From positions 2,850,001 to 2,914,000 of the forward strand of contig NZ_JACCBG010000001.1 of NCBI RefSeq assembly GCF_013409645.1: a DNA stretch of 64,000 bases, given 5' to 3'. The notes beneath the pieces are model-generated. The model was not told where the DNA came from, did no database searches, and was given only the letters and a program-made list of their open reading frames with translations. Source of the stretch: Nocardioides panaciterrulae (GTDB lineage Bacteria; Actinomycetota; Actinomycetes; Propionibacteriales; Nocardioidaceae). Each line of letters opens with the position of its first letter. Positions within the stretch are counted from its first letter, which is position 1. The translations under genes were made by a program, and so were the position numbers. Positions 42,308 to 51,094 of the stretch are shown here, in pieces.

Positions 42308-42781
42308 TCAGGATCCTTCGGAGGCGGTGGTGGGGTGGAAGAGCAGGCGGTCCACCGCCAGCCTGGTCCGGCCGACCCACACGAGGTAGCCGGAGAGGAG
42401 GAGCAGTCCGACGTCCCGGGCGATCTCCCACGGGTACTTCGACGCGGCGTTCGGGTCGAAGCCGCCACCGCCGAAGCAGCCGCAGTCGATGGTCAGTCCC
42501 CGCGCCCACACCGACCAGATCGCGGCGATGAAGCCGACCAGCAGCAGCGCGGAGGCGACCGCGGCACCCCGGGTGAGCACGCCGACGACGAGGGCCAGCC
42601 CGATCACGATCTCGATCACCGGGAGCAGCTGTCCCACCGTGGGCACCATCGAGGACGGCAGCAGCTGATAGGCCCGCACGGCCTGCACGCTGCTGGCCGG
42701 GTCGGGCAGCTTGATGGCGCCGGCGACGATCCACACCGCACCGACGACCAGCCTGGCCGCCAGCCCGAACCACTCCTTCAC
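42308..42781 (-). CDS. MauE/DoxX-type membrane redox protein
   Basis: 157 residues from GTG 42781. Four membrane helices ('LVVGAVWIVAGAIKLPDP', 'VIEIVIGLALVVGVLTRG', 'SALLLVGFIAAIWSVWA' and 'LLLLSGYLVWVGRT'), with a Cys pair in 'GLTIDCGCFGGGGFDPN', the MauE CxC signature facing outside. Thought to supply electrons or maturation for the DsbA partner encoded immediately downstream. Confidence 0.88.
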   Translation of the reverse strand: MKEWFGLAARLVVGAVWIVAGAIKLPDPASSVQAVRAYQLLPSSMVPTVGQLLPVIEIVIGLALVVGVLTRGAAVASALLLVGFIAAIWSVWARGLTIDCGCFGGGGFDPNAASKYPWEIARDVGLLLLSGYLVWVGRTRLAVDRLLFHPTTASEGS

Positions 42782-42842
42782 ACCCTCGACCCTAGAAGGC
42801 GGGTCTGAATCGCGCCTGAGAACCCCGCAGTATGGTGCCCTC

Positions 42843-43487
42843 GTGAACGAGAGACTCGTCTGGATCGACTGTGAGATGACCGGGCTCGACCTCGAGGCCG
42901 ACGCGCTCATCGAGGTCGCGGCCCTGGTGACCGACTTCGACCTCAACGTGCTCGGGGAGGGTGTCGACCTCATCGTCAAGCCGCCCACCGAGGCGATCGC
43001 GCAGATGAACGACTTCGTGCGCAGCATGCACGAGAAGTCCGGCCTGCTCGAGGAGCTCGACCACGGCATCACGATGGCCGAGGCCGAGGACCGGGTCCTC
43101 GCCTACATCCGCGAGCACTGCCCCGAGGGCAGCCGGCCTCCGCTGGCCGGCAACACGGTCGCCACGGACCGCGCGTTCCTCGCCCGCGACATGCCCGAGC
43201 TCGAGGCCTTCCTGCACTACCGGATCGTCGACGTCTCCTCGATCAAGGAGCTCTCGCGACGCTGGTTCCCCCGGGCCTACTTCCAGGCGCCCGCCAAGCG
43301 GGGCAACCACCGGGCGCTGGCCGACATCCGGGAGAGCATCGAGGAGCTCCGCTACTACCGCGAGGCGGTCTTCGTGCCCTCCCCTGGCCCCGACAGCGAG
43401 GCGGCCCGCCGGATCGCCGCGCGGCACGGCGGCGCGCTGACCGGACTCACCGAGGAGCCCGATTCCGGGAATCCGGCGGGGGCCTAG
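42843..43487 (+). CDS. orn: Oligoribonuclease
   Basis: 214 residues from GTG 42843. DEDDh exonuclease: 'LVWIDCEMTGLD' (D and E), 'PPLAGNTVATDRAFLARDMP' (D) and 'NHRALADIRESIEELRYYR' (H and D). Degrades 2-5-nt RNAs and linear dinucleotides such as pGpG to nucleotides; essential or near-essential in many actinobacteria. The gene order orn then tRNA-His is a conserved actinobacterial landmark. The C-terminal tail ('RRIAARHGGALTGLTEEP') is an extension beyond the core. Confidence 0.96.
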   Translation: MNERLVWIDCEMTGLDLEADALIEVAALVTDFDLNVLGEGVDLIVKPPTEAIAQMNDFVRSMHEKSGLLEELDHGITMAEAEDRVLAYIREHCPEGSRPPLAGNTVATDRAFLARDMPELEAFLHYRIVDVSSIKELSRRWFPRAYFQAPAKRGNHRALADIRESIEELRYYREAVFVPSPGPDSEAARRIAARHGGALTGLTEEPDSGNPAGA

Positions 43488-43526
43488 TACAGTTCTCTCG
43501 ATCCCGGCCGCGCCGGGATCTTGCAT

Positions 43527-43603
43527 GGTGGGTGTAGCTCAGCTGGTAGAGCACCTGGTTGTGGTCCAGGTGGCCGCGGGTTCAAGTCCCGTCACTCACC
43601 CCA
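43527..43603 (+). tRNA. tRNA-His(GUG)
   Basis: G-1 at 43527 pairs with C73; acceptor GTGGGTG/CACTCAC, D-arm GCTC/GAGC, anticodon GTG at 43561-43563, T-arm CGGGTTCAAGTCCCG, encoded CCA to 43603. It follows orn by 39 bp. Confidence 0.97.
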
Positions 43604-43620
43604 GTGCCCAAGCGGCGGCC

Positions 43621-43659
43621 TCGAGCCCCTGACCTGCAGAGATGCGGTCAGGGGCTCGA
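43621..43659. terminator. Hairpin terminator after tRNA-His
   Basis: TCGAGCCCCTGAC (43621-43633) pairs perfectly with GTCAGGGGCTCGA (43647-43659) around a 13-base loop. Confidence 0.8.
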
Positions 43660-43740
43660 TGCTTATGGTCTCCCCGCCTGCCGTGCCGTGGACCGGGGGG
43701 CGGCCACCGCGGGAAGGACCGCGCGTTAGCCTCGGAGTCC

Positions 43741-44523
43741 GTGACCTCCTCTCGCCTCCGCTCGGCGCTGCTGCGCGGCGCGGTCGGCCTGCTGGCCGCC
43801 GTCCAGTTGACGGCGTGCGGCGGCTCCGCCCACAACACTCCCCGATCGGCGCCGCACTACGCCTCCGGCACCGAGGTGGGCCGGCCGTTGCCGGCCGGGC
43901 TGAGGCGGATGCCCCTCACCGACGAGCAGGGCCGCACGGTCCACCTGTCCGACTACGCCGGCAGGACCGTCGTCCTGCAGGACGTGACGACCCTGTGCCA
44001 GGAGCTGTGCCCGATCGACACCGCGACGTTCGTCAGCACCGCCCGGCAGTACCAGGACCGCGCCGACGACCCCTCCGACACCGTCTTCCTCAGCGTCACC
44101 GTGGACCCGGAACGGGACACGCCGGCCCAGCTGCGCGCCTACCGCAGGCAGTACGCCGGCGCCGGGGACCAGCTGCCCCAGTGGCACCTGCTGACCGGCT
44201 CGCCCGCGGACCTGGCCGCGCTGTGGAAGTTCCTCGGCGTCTACGTCGAGAAGGTCCCGCAGGACGGCGCCGTCCGGAACTGGCGTACCGGGCAGCCCCT
44301 CACCTACGACGTGCAGCACTCCGACGAGGTGTTCTTCCTCGACGGCAGCGGCGCGGAGCAGTACCTGCTCGACGGGATGCCCTCGCTCGGCGAGCGCCGG
44401 ATCCCCGGCGACCTCCAGCGCTTCATGAGCGCGCGGGGGCACCGCAACGAGCGGAGGGACTCGGGCTGGACCGCGACCCAGGCCCTGGGCGTGCTGGCCT
44501 GGTTGCACCACCGTCCCACCTGA
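43741..44523 (+). CDS. SCO1/SenC-type copper chaperone lipoprotein
   Basis: 260 residues from GTG 43741. Lipobox 'LLAAVQLTACGG', then a thioredoxin-fold domain: 'PLTDEQGRTVHLSDYAGR', the copper CxxxC in 'DVTTLCQELCPIDTATFVS', 'VFLSVTVDPERDTPAQLRAY' and 'QWHLLTGSPADLAALWKFLG'. The third ligand would be the His in the C-terminal half ('TYDVQHSDEVFFLDGSG'). Delivers copper to the CuA site of cytochrome c oxidase, or buffers thiol redox, outside the membrane. The C-terminus is longer than usual by about 40 residues. Confidence 0.9.
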   Translation: MTSSRLRSALLRGAVGLLAAVQLTACGGSAHNTPRSAPHYASGTEVGRPLPAGLRRMPLTDEQGRTVHLSDYAGRTVVLQDVTTLCQELCPIDTATFVSTARQYQDRADDPSDTVFLSVTVDPERDTPAQLRAYRRQYAGAGDQLPQWHLLTGSPADLAALWKFLGVYVEKVPQDGAVRNWRTGQPLTYDVQHSDEVFFLDGSGAEQYLLDGMPSLGERRIPGDLQRFMSARGHRNERRDSGWTATQALGVLAWLHHRPT

Positions 44524-44558
44524 CCCGGATCCGGGCTCGCCTGGCCTAAGGTCGGCGC

Positions 44559-45909
44559 ATGCCGCTGACCGCGAGCTTCCTGCGTCGTCACCTGGGGCCC
44601 ATCGTGCTGTGGGCGCTGGTCCTCGGCCAGGCGCTGCTGTGGTGGTGGGCCCGCCCCGCCGGCGAGGACACCGGCTCCTACTACGGCCAGCTGCTCGGGG
44701 CGGAGTCGGTCCTGCTCATGTCGATCGGCGTCGTGCTGGTCAGCACGCTGCCCTGGCTCGACACCTACTTCGACGGCATCGACCGGGCGGCGGTCTGGCA
44801 CCGGCGGGTGGCGATCACCGGCCTGGTGCTGCTGCTGCCGCACATCTTGATGTCCCACCACGGCGGCGCCGGGTGGGCGAACCCCGCGGGCGTGATCGCG
44901 ACCGTCGGCCTGGTCGCCCTGGCGGTGTGGGCGATCCTGCCGAGATGGCGGTCGGTGGTGCCCGAGCTGGGGCGCCGGCTGATCCGCGCCGCGCACGACT
45001 GGGCGCCGTCGCGGCTGGTGGCCCGGGTGCTCGGCGACTACGAGATCTGGCGGGCCGTGCACCGCACCACCGGGATCTTCCTAGCGATCGGCTTCGCCCA
45101 CGGCCTCGGCGACGCCTCCCCGTTCGCGCACAGCCCACTGCTGCGCTGGTCCTACCTGGTGGTGGGCGGGATCGGGCTGGCCGTCTACGCCTACCGCGAG
45201 CTGCTCGCCCGGCGCGGCCACGGCCTGCGCGACTACCAGGTCCGGGAGCTCCGCCCGGTGGGCGAGGGCCTGACCGAGATCGTGCTGCGCCCGCTCGGCC
45301 GGCCCCTGGACTACCGGCCCGGCCAGTTCGCGATGCTGCACCTGGAGGCCAAGGACGGCTGGCACCGCCACCCGTTCACGCTCGCCAAGCAGCCCGTCGG
45401 AGCCGGACATCCGGGTCACGATCAAGGCGCTGGGCGACTACACCTCCCGGGTCGACACCCTGGCCCGGCCCGGGATGCCGGCCGTGCTCAGCGGGCCGCA
45501 CGGCCGGTTCGTGCACGGCAAGGGCACCGACCGCCAGGTCTGGATCGCCGGCGGGGTGGGCGTCACCCCGTTCTTGAGCTGGTTGCGCTCCCTGGACGAG
45601 CAGCCGCCGCCGGACCGCGTCGACTTCTTCTACTCCGTCTCCCAGGAGTCCGACGGCGAGGTGCCCTACCTCGCCGAGATGCGCGCGATCCTGGAGCGCC
45701 ACCCCGAGGTCGACCTGCACGTGGTGCGCTCCGCCGTCGACGGCCGGCTCACCGCCCGGCGCGTCCTGGAGCGCTCCGGCGCCGACCCCCGGCACCTGTC
45801 GATCTTCATGTGCGGCCCCGAGCCGATGGTGCGCGACCTGCAGCAGGGGTTCCGCGCGGACGGCGTCTCGGCCCTGCGGATCCACCGCGAGCACTTCGAC
45901 TGGCGCTGA
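44559..45909 (+). pseudogene. Ferric reductase-like transmembrane oxidoreductase, single-base frameshift
   Basis: N-terminal part (to about 45386): six membrane helices with paired His in 'RRVAITGLVLLLPHILMSHH' and 'AVHRTTGIFLAIGFAHGLGD' (heme ligands), then FAD-binding 'YRPGQFAMLHLEAKDGWHRH' and 'PFTLA'. There the frame shifts: removing one A of the pair 45387-45388 restores 'SSPSEPDIRVTIKALGDYTS'. The NAD-binding half then runs to 45909 ('WIAGGVGVTPFLSWLRSLD', 'LSIFMCGPEPMVRDLQQGF'). Would move electrons from NAD(P)H across the membrane. Either recently inactivated or a one-base sequence error. Confidence 0.85.
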
Positions 45910-45928
45910 CGAACGCCGGGCCGGTGGG

Positions 45929-46753
45929 TCAGACCTCGGCGCGCCGCCAGCCGTCGTCGGTCCGCTCGACCAGGCCCAGCCGCGCGAACGCCTCCAGCCA
46001 GCCCGGCATCGGCCACTCCCCCCACCGGTCGTGGAAGGTGCGCGCGTTGCGCAAGATGTCCTCGAGGTGCTGGACCGGAGGGTCCTGCGTCGGGTGGTGC
46101 TGGTGGTAGCTGCGTGCCGAGCCGACCCAGCCGAGCTCCAGCCCGGCGCGCTCGACCCGGAACCCGAAGTCGGTGTCCTCGGCCCCGTAGCCCGTGTAGG
46201 CCTCGTCGAAGCCGCCGCTGCGTCGCCACGCCTCACCGGACAGGGCGAAGGAGAGCGACCAGAACAGCCGCGGGTCGGCGCCGCTCCGCCGCTCGCCCGG
46301 CGCCGGGGCGGGTCGGGCGGGGTGGGGTGCGTCCTGGTCGGCCAGGGCGCCGGGGGCATGGTCCGCGGCGGGCGCGAGGTAGGTGACCGGACCGGACCAG
46401 ACGACCTCCGGCTCCTCGCGGACCGCGTCCTCGTAGGCCTGGACCAGGCCCGCCCCGGCCAGGCAGTCGACGTCGAGGCACACCACGGTGTCCGCCCCCG
46501 CCCCGAGTGCCGCGGCCACCCCGCGGTTGCGCGCGTGCGCGAGCGGCAGGCGCGCCCCGGCCTCCGGCGCCATGTCGACCGCCACGACCTCGCGGCGCAG
46601 CCCGTCGCGCACGACCGGACGGATCAGCGGGTCTCCCATGGCGACCACGACGTACCGGTCGGGGATCCGCTCCTGCGCCGCGAGCGAGCGGTGCTGGGCG
46701 GCCAGGTGGGCGTGGCGGCCGCGGGCGATCGTCACCACCGCGACGCGCCTCAC
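45929..46753 (-). CDS. Family 2 glycosyltransferase
   Basis: 274 residues from GTG 46753, overlapping the upstream stop (GTGA). 'VRRVAVVTIARGRHAHLAAQ' opens a GT-A domain; DxD in 'ADTVVCLDVDCLAGAGLVQA'; galactosyltransferase-like segment 'SGGFDEAYTGYGAEDTDFGF' with the conserved ED, followed by 'GSARSYHQHHPTQDPP', a His-rich stretch. Such enzymes transfer hexoses or hexosamines with retention of a metal cofactor. Last gene of a four-glycosyltransferase minus-strand operon. Confidence 0.9.
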   Translation of the reverse strand: MRRVAVVTIARGRHAHLAAQHRSLAAQERIPDRYVVVAMGDPLIRPVVRDGLRREVVAVDMAPEAGARLPLAHARNRGVAAALGAGADTVVCLDVDCLAGAGLVQAYEDAVREEPEVVWSGPVTYLAPAADHAPGALADQDAPHPARPAPAPGERRSGADPRLFWSLSFALSGEAWRRSGGFDEAYTGYGAEDTDFGFRVERAGLELGWVGSARSYHQHHPTQDPPVQHLEDILRNARTFHDRWGEWPMPGWLEAFARLGLVERTDDGWRRAEV

Positions 46754-47775
46754 GCCGCCGCCGCCAGCACCTCGTCGACGACCGCGGCGAACCGGGCCGC
46801 CGCACCGCCGTCGCACCACTGCTCCCAGCGGCCGCCGTCCAGGCGCGCGGTGGCCGCCAGCACGGCGCCCCACCCGGCGGCCGGGTTCTCCGGCAGCTCG
46901 GGCAGCACGGTGGCCGGCCACGGCCCGTGGGCGAGGAGCACCGCGGTGCAGTGCTGCTCGTCGAAGGGCCGCCGCTGGGGCACGACGACCGCGGGACGCC
47001 GCAGCGCCGCAACCTCGGCGAGCGCGTTCTGCCCGGCGTGGGTGAGCACCACGTCGGCCCCGGCGACCGCCTCGCGGGGATCCTCCACCCAGGCGTGGTC
47101 GCCACCCAGGACCGTCCATGCCCAGCCCGGGGCCTGGGCCTGCATCCGGGCGAGCCGGCTCCGGTCCAGCACGTCTCCCCCGCTCCCGAGCAGCACCGTC
47201 ACCCGGCGCTGCTGGCCCCGAGGGTGTGGGACCGGGGCGGCGCCCTCGGCGACGGGGTACCGCGCCAGCGCGCCCACCGCTCGGACCCGGTCGCGAACCT
47301 CCGCCGGGACCGCGGGCAGCAGCGTGGTCGTCGCCCGACCGTCACCGTCCGGCCAGAACCCCACCAGCGCCTCCGCGATGTCGAACCCCAGCCGGTGCGG
47401 CGCGTCGTCCCGGCAGCCGGGCAGCACCACGGAGATCACGGGGACACCGTGCAGGCGGCACAGCAGCACCATCTCGACCGAGACGTCCACGACGACCGCC
47501 TGCGGGGCGCTCTGCTCGATCCACCGCGAGACCCGCGCCGCTCGCGCCGCCTGGCCCCGGTGTCCGAGGGGGGCCCAGTGCAGGCGACCCGCGGCCGTGA
47601 CCTCGCGGTGGGGAGGGTGGTCGTCGTCCCGGGGCAGCTGGATCCAGGGGCCGCGCCAGCCCGCGGGCCGCTCGAGGCTCGAGAGCCCGGCCACCTCGAC
47701 GTCCAGCGTCGCGGCCAGGGCCCGGGCCCGGTGGAGGTGCCCGCGGCCCTGGTGGTGCACGTAGTAGCCGATCAC
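46750..47775 (-). CDS. GT-B glycosyltransferase (MurG/GT28-like)
   Basis: 341 residues from GTG 47775, stop and start overlapping both neighbours. 'VIGYYVHHQGRGHLHRARAL' is the N-terminal GxGH-type loop of the MurG/GT1 superfamily, and 'GADVVLTHAGQNALAEVAAL' with 'RPAVVVPQRRPFDEQHCTAV' is the donor-binding C-terminal segment. Donor probably UDP- or GDP-sugar. Between a GT4 and a GT2 gene, so it acts in the same saccharide pathway. Confidence 0.88.
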   Translation of the reverse strand: MIGYYVHHQGRGHLHRARALAATLDVEVAGLSSLERPAGWRGPWIQLPRDDDHPPHREVTAAGRLHWAPLGHRGQAARAARVSRWIEQSAPQAVVVDVSVEMVLLCRLHGVPVISVVLPGCRDDAPHRLGFDIAEALVGFWPDGDGRATTTLLPAVPAEVRDRVRAVGALARYPVAEGAAPVPHPRGQQRRVTVLLGSGGDVLDRSRLARMQAQAPGWAWTVLGGDHAWVEDPREAVAGADVVLTHAGQNALAEVAALRRPAVVVPQRRPFDEQHCTAVLLAHGPWPATVLPELPENPAAGWGAVLAATARLDGGRWEQWCDGGAAARFAAVVDEVLAAAA

Positions 47776-48839
47776 GCGACCCGGTCCCCCTCGAGCAGCT
47801 CCGCGTAGCACTCCTCGTACTCGTCGAGCATCCGGTCGAGGGAGCAGTCCAGCTCCGCGTGCCGGCGGGTCGCGGCCCGGTCCCGCGTCGCGGCGACGAG
47901 CACGGCCTCGGCCAGCGACGCGACGTCGCCCGGCTCGGCGAGCGCGCCGACCTCGTCGTCCACCAGCTCCGGGAGCGCCCCGCGCGCGTACGCCGCGAGC
48001 GGGGTCCCGCAGGCCATCGCCTCCGGACCGACCAGGCCGTAGGGCTCGTCCCAGGCCGGCGTGGCCACGGCCACCGACGCCCGGCCCAGCAGGCGGTCCA
48101 GGGCCGCGTGGTCCAGGTGCCCCACGTGCACGGCGTACGGTCCGAGACGGGGCGCCACCTCCGCGGCGTAGTACCCCGGATCCGACACCGGCCCGGCGAG
48201 GACCAGCGGCACGCCCGCCAGCCGGCATGCGTCGATGGCATCGTGCGGCGCCTTCTCCGGGACCATCCGCCCGAACCAGACGGCCGGGCCGCCGCCCTCG
48301 CCGGGGGTCCACGCCCGCACATCGATCCCGTTGAGCACCGGCCTGCTGGTGACGACGTGGGCCCACGCGCGCGCCATGACCCGGCTCACCGCGGTGAACC
48401 GCGATCCGTCCGGGTCGAGCGCGACCGCGGACTCGAGCCAGGGCAGCGGCGGCGTGTGCAGGCTGGTCAGGACCGGCACCGGCACCATGGAGGCCATCGC
48501 CACCGGCAGGTGGTGGAGGCTGTTGTTGTGCACGACGTCGAAGCGGCGCGCGCCGTCCCGCGCGAGCTGCATCATCAGCGACAGGTAGGCGTGGTGGTCC
48601 GCCATCCACGCCCGCGACGGAGCGTTGACGTCGCCGAGGGAGATCTCGCTGGGCGCGAACGGGCGGTGGGCGAGGTGCTCCACCGGCAGGTCCGGGTCGG
48701 AGCCAGGCGCCGCGAACAGCGCGACCTCGTGGCCGCGTGCGGCCAGCCCGCGCGCCAGCGTGTGCGTCATGGCCTCGAGGCCGCCCGCGAACGGCTGGCG
48801 CACCGGGTGGCGGCTCGACGCGATCAGGCAGATCCGCAA
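47772..48839 (-). CDS. Family 4 glycosyltransferase
   Basis: 355 residues. 'RQPFAGGLEAMTHTLARGLA' (acceptor-side glycine loop), 'FDVVHNNSLHHLPVAMASM', 'AVWFGRMVPEKAPHDAIDAC' (conserved GR..xxKG-like turn) and 'WDEPYGLVGPEAMACGTPLA' with the E(x7)E donor motif (EPYGLVGPEA). Retaining GT-B enzyme. Overlaps the GT-B gene downstream by four bases and follows another GT4 by one base. Confidence 0.93.
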   Translation of the reverse strand: MRICLIASSRHPVRQPFAGGLEAMTHTLARGLAARGHEVALFAAPGSDPDLPVEHLAHRPFAPSEISLGDVNAPSRAWMADHHAYLSLMMQLARDGARRFDVVHNNSLHHLPVAMASMVPVPVLTSLHTPPLPWLESAVALDPDGSRFTAVSRVMARAWAHVVTSRPVLNGIDVRAWTPGEGGGPAVWFGRMVPEKAPHDAIDACRLAGVPLVLAGPVSDPGYYAAEVAPRLGPYAVHVGHLDHAALDRLLGRASVAVATPAWDEPYGLVGPEAMACGTPLAAYARGALPELVDDEVGALAEPGDVASLAEAVLVAATRDRAATRRHAELDCSLDRMLDEYEECYAELLEGDRVA

Positions 48840-48840
48840 G

Positions 48841-50004
48841 TCAGGCCCCCAGCAGGGATCGGTAGAGCTGCTGGTGGGCGTCGGCGACGTCCCGGCGCTG
48901 CCGTCGCCGCTCCTCGACGCTCGCGCCGAGGTCCGGCCGGTCCCGGTAGGCGGTGCCGACGGCGTCCATGAGGCTGTCGGGGTCGAAGCCGTCCTCGTCG
49001 TGACGGTAGCTGAGCACCGGACCCTGGTCGGCGAAGTAGCCGCAGGTCGGGGCGACGACGGTCGTGCCGAGGTCGCGGCAGGCCTCGAGCCAGCCGGAGT
49101 GGGTGCCGAACCGGTAGGGCAGCACCGACACGTCGAGCGAGGACAGGTAGGCCCACAGCTCGTCGTCGGGGAGGAAGTCGTGCACCCGCAGATCGAGGTC
49201 GCCGGCCGCCGCCGCGGTGGTGAGGAGCTCGGCGAGCTGCGCGTCTCGGCGCGGCCCGTCGTCGTCCAGGACGTCGTGGTGGGCGTTGACCTGCAGCACC
49301 GCCCCCGGCAGCCGACCCACCGTCCGGATCAGCGTGGGCAGCAGGCGCAGCGGGTCCATGCTCGCCCGCAGGGACTTCACGTGCAGCCCCACGCGGAAGG
49401 TGTCCCGGGGCCGAGCACGGCGCCGTTCCTGGGCCTGGCGCATCGTCGGGAGGTCGACGACGTGGGGGTGTGGCAGGACGATCGCCTCGCGGCCCCAGCG
49501 GCGGGCGATCTCGTCGGCGGCGCCGCGGGTGAGGGTCACCACGGCGTCCGCCGCGGGGATCAGCACGTCGAGCTGGGCGTCGTGCAGCTCCCTGCTGGCG
49601 TGGTGGGGGTTGCGCAGGTCGTGCACCGTGTGCACGTAGGGCTTGCCGCGACTGCGGAGCACCTCGACCAGGTCACGCAGGTCCGCCGGGTCGCGGGAGT
49701 CGAAGCCGAACTGGACGTGGAACACGTCGAACTCCGCCTCGGCCGCCCAGTGCGGGTCCAGCATCGCCGGCGGCCACCACCGCTGCGCGGCGGACCGGCG
49801 CGGGTCGTCGGGGTCGGGGTCGGGCAGCCTCCGCGGTCCCTCGCCGAGCTCGGGGGCGAGGTGGCGGACGTAGACGTGGTTGGCGGGGACCGAGGCCACC
49901 ACCACGGGGGCGTCATCGGCCCCGGCGCCGGTCGAACGGGGGGCGGAGGCGGGGGCCGAACGGCCGGTCCAGCGGGAGGTCGAAGAGGTGGAGAGGGTCG
50001 TCAC
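48841..50004 (-). CDS. Family 4-like glycosyltransferase
   Basis: 387 residues from GTG 50004, with a low-complexity Ser/Thr start. 'VVVASVPANHVYVRHLAPEL', 'EFDVFHVQFGFDSRDPADL', 'PYVHTVHDLRNPHHASRELH', 'LTRGAADEIARRWGREAIVL' and C-terminal 'DVSVLPYRFGTHSGWLEACR' with 'GTTVVAPTCGYFADQG'. This is a divergent GT4; the E(x7)E motif is weak (HSGWLEA), as in other actinobacterial members of this cluster type. First gene of the minus-strand glycosyltransferase operon. Confidence 0.85.
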   Translation of the reverse strand: MTTLSTSSTSRWTGRSAPASAPRSTGAGADDAPVVVASVPANHVYVRHLAPELGEGPRRLPDPDPDDPRRSAAQRWWPPAMLDPHWAAEAEFDVFHVQFGFDSRDPADLRDLVEVLRSRGKPYVHTVHDLRNPHHASRELHDAQLDVLIPAADAVVTLTRGAADEIARRWGREAIVLPHPHVVDLPTMRQAQERRRARPRDTFRVGLHVKSLRASMDPLRLLPTLIRTVGRLPGAVLQVNAHHDVLDDDGPRRDAQLAELLTTAAAAGDLDLRVHDFLPDDELWAYLSSLDVSVLPYRFGTHSGWLEACRDLGTTVVAPTCGYFADQGPVLSYRHDEDGFDPDSLMDAVGTAYRDRPDLGASVEERRRQRRDVADAHQQLYRSLLGA

Positions 50005-50067
50005 CCATGGGCAGTACCCCGGCCGCGCCGGCCGACCCTCACCCGGCGGGGTGAGCGGCCGCCGGAC

Positions 50068-51012
50068 CTAGGCCGGGATGTGCCCGAAGTGGCCGCGCTG
50101 GAAGTCCTCGTAGGCCTGCAGCACCTCGGCCTTGGTGTTCATCACGAACGGGCCGGCCCAGGCGAGGGGCTCGCGGATCGGGCGGCCGCCGGCGACGATC
50201 ACGTCGAGCTTCGGCGACCGGCTCTCCTGGCTGCCGTCGGCGGTGACGGTCAGGTAGTCGCCGGCACCGAGGACCGCCGCCTGGCCGGTGTGCACCGGGG
50301 AGCCGTCCCCGACGGTGCCGTGGCCGTTGAGCACGTAGACCAGCGCGTTGAAGTCGACCTCCCACGGGAGCTCGAGGCGCGCGCCGGGCTCGAGCGTGGC
50401 GTGAACCAGCGTCATCGGGGTGTACGTCGACCCGGGGCCGTCGTGGCCGTCGACCGAGCCCGCGATCACGCGCACCAGCGCGCCGGCGTCCGGGGACGTC
50501 AGCAGCGCGACCTCGCCGGAGCGCAGGTCCTGGTAGCGGGGGTCGTTCATCTTGGCGTCCCGCGGCAGGTTCACCCACAGCTGGATGCCGTGGAACAGAC
50601 CGCCCTGCTGCACCAGCCACTCCGGGGGCGCCTCGATGTGCAGCAGCCCGCTGCCGGCCGTCATCCACTGGGTGTCGCCGTTGGTGATGGTGCCGCCGCC
50701 GCCGTGGCTGTCCTGGTGGTCGAAGACCCCGTCGATGATGTAGGTCACGGTCTCGAAGCCGCGGTGCGGGTGCCAGGGGGTGCCCTTCGGCTCGCCCGGC
50801 GCGTACTCCACCTCCCCCATCTGGTCCATCATCACGAACGGGTCGAGGTGGGCCAGGTCGATGCCGGCGAACGCGCGCCGGACCGGGAAGCCCTCGCCCT
50901 CGTAGCCCTGCGGCGCCGTCGTCACCTGCCACACCGGGCGCGGCTGGTCGCCCAGGCCGGGTGTGCGGAGGCGGTCGAGCACGGTCAGGTCGGGCACGGT
51001 GATCGCAGGCAT
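50068..51012 (-). CDS. Pirin family protein
   Basis: 314 residues. N-terminal cupin with metal-binding 'GTPWHPHRGFETVTYIIDG' (HxH...E) and 'WMTAGSGLLHIEAPPEWLV' (third His), and C-terminal cupin 'LVYVLNGHGTVGDGSPVHT'. Pirins bind iron or nickel; some act as quercetinases, others as redox-dependent regulators. Monocistronic. Confidence 0.93.
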   Translation of the reverse strand: MPAITVPDLTVLDRLRTPGLGDQPRPVWQVTTAPQGYEGEGFPVRRAFAGIDLAHLDPFVMMDQMGEVEYAPGEPKGTPWHPHRGFETVTYIIDGVFDHQDSHGGGGTITNGDTQWMTAGSGLLHIEAPPEWLVQQGGLFHGIQLWVNLPRDAKMNDPRYQDLRSGEVALLTSPDAGALVRVIAGSVDGHDGPGSTYTPMTLVHATLEPGARLELPWEVDFNALVYVLNGHGTVGDGSPVHTGQAAVLGAGDYLTVTADGSQESRSPKLDVIVAGGRPIREPLAWAGPFVMNTKAEVLQAYEDFQRGHFGHIPA

Positions 51013-51094
51013 GGGGGCTCCTTCGCGGCGTCGGGGGTGACACCGAGTCCAACGGTAGTTGAAAGTTGGATATTCCTCCAGGCCGCGGGCCCGG

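Noticed and set aside
45381-45395. Programmed frameshift in the ferric reductase-like gene
   Set aside because: No slippery heptamer or downstream structure is apparent; mutation or sequence error is simpler.
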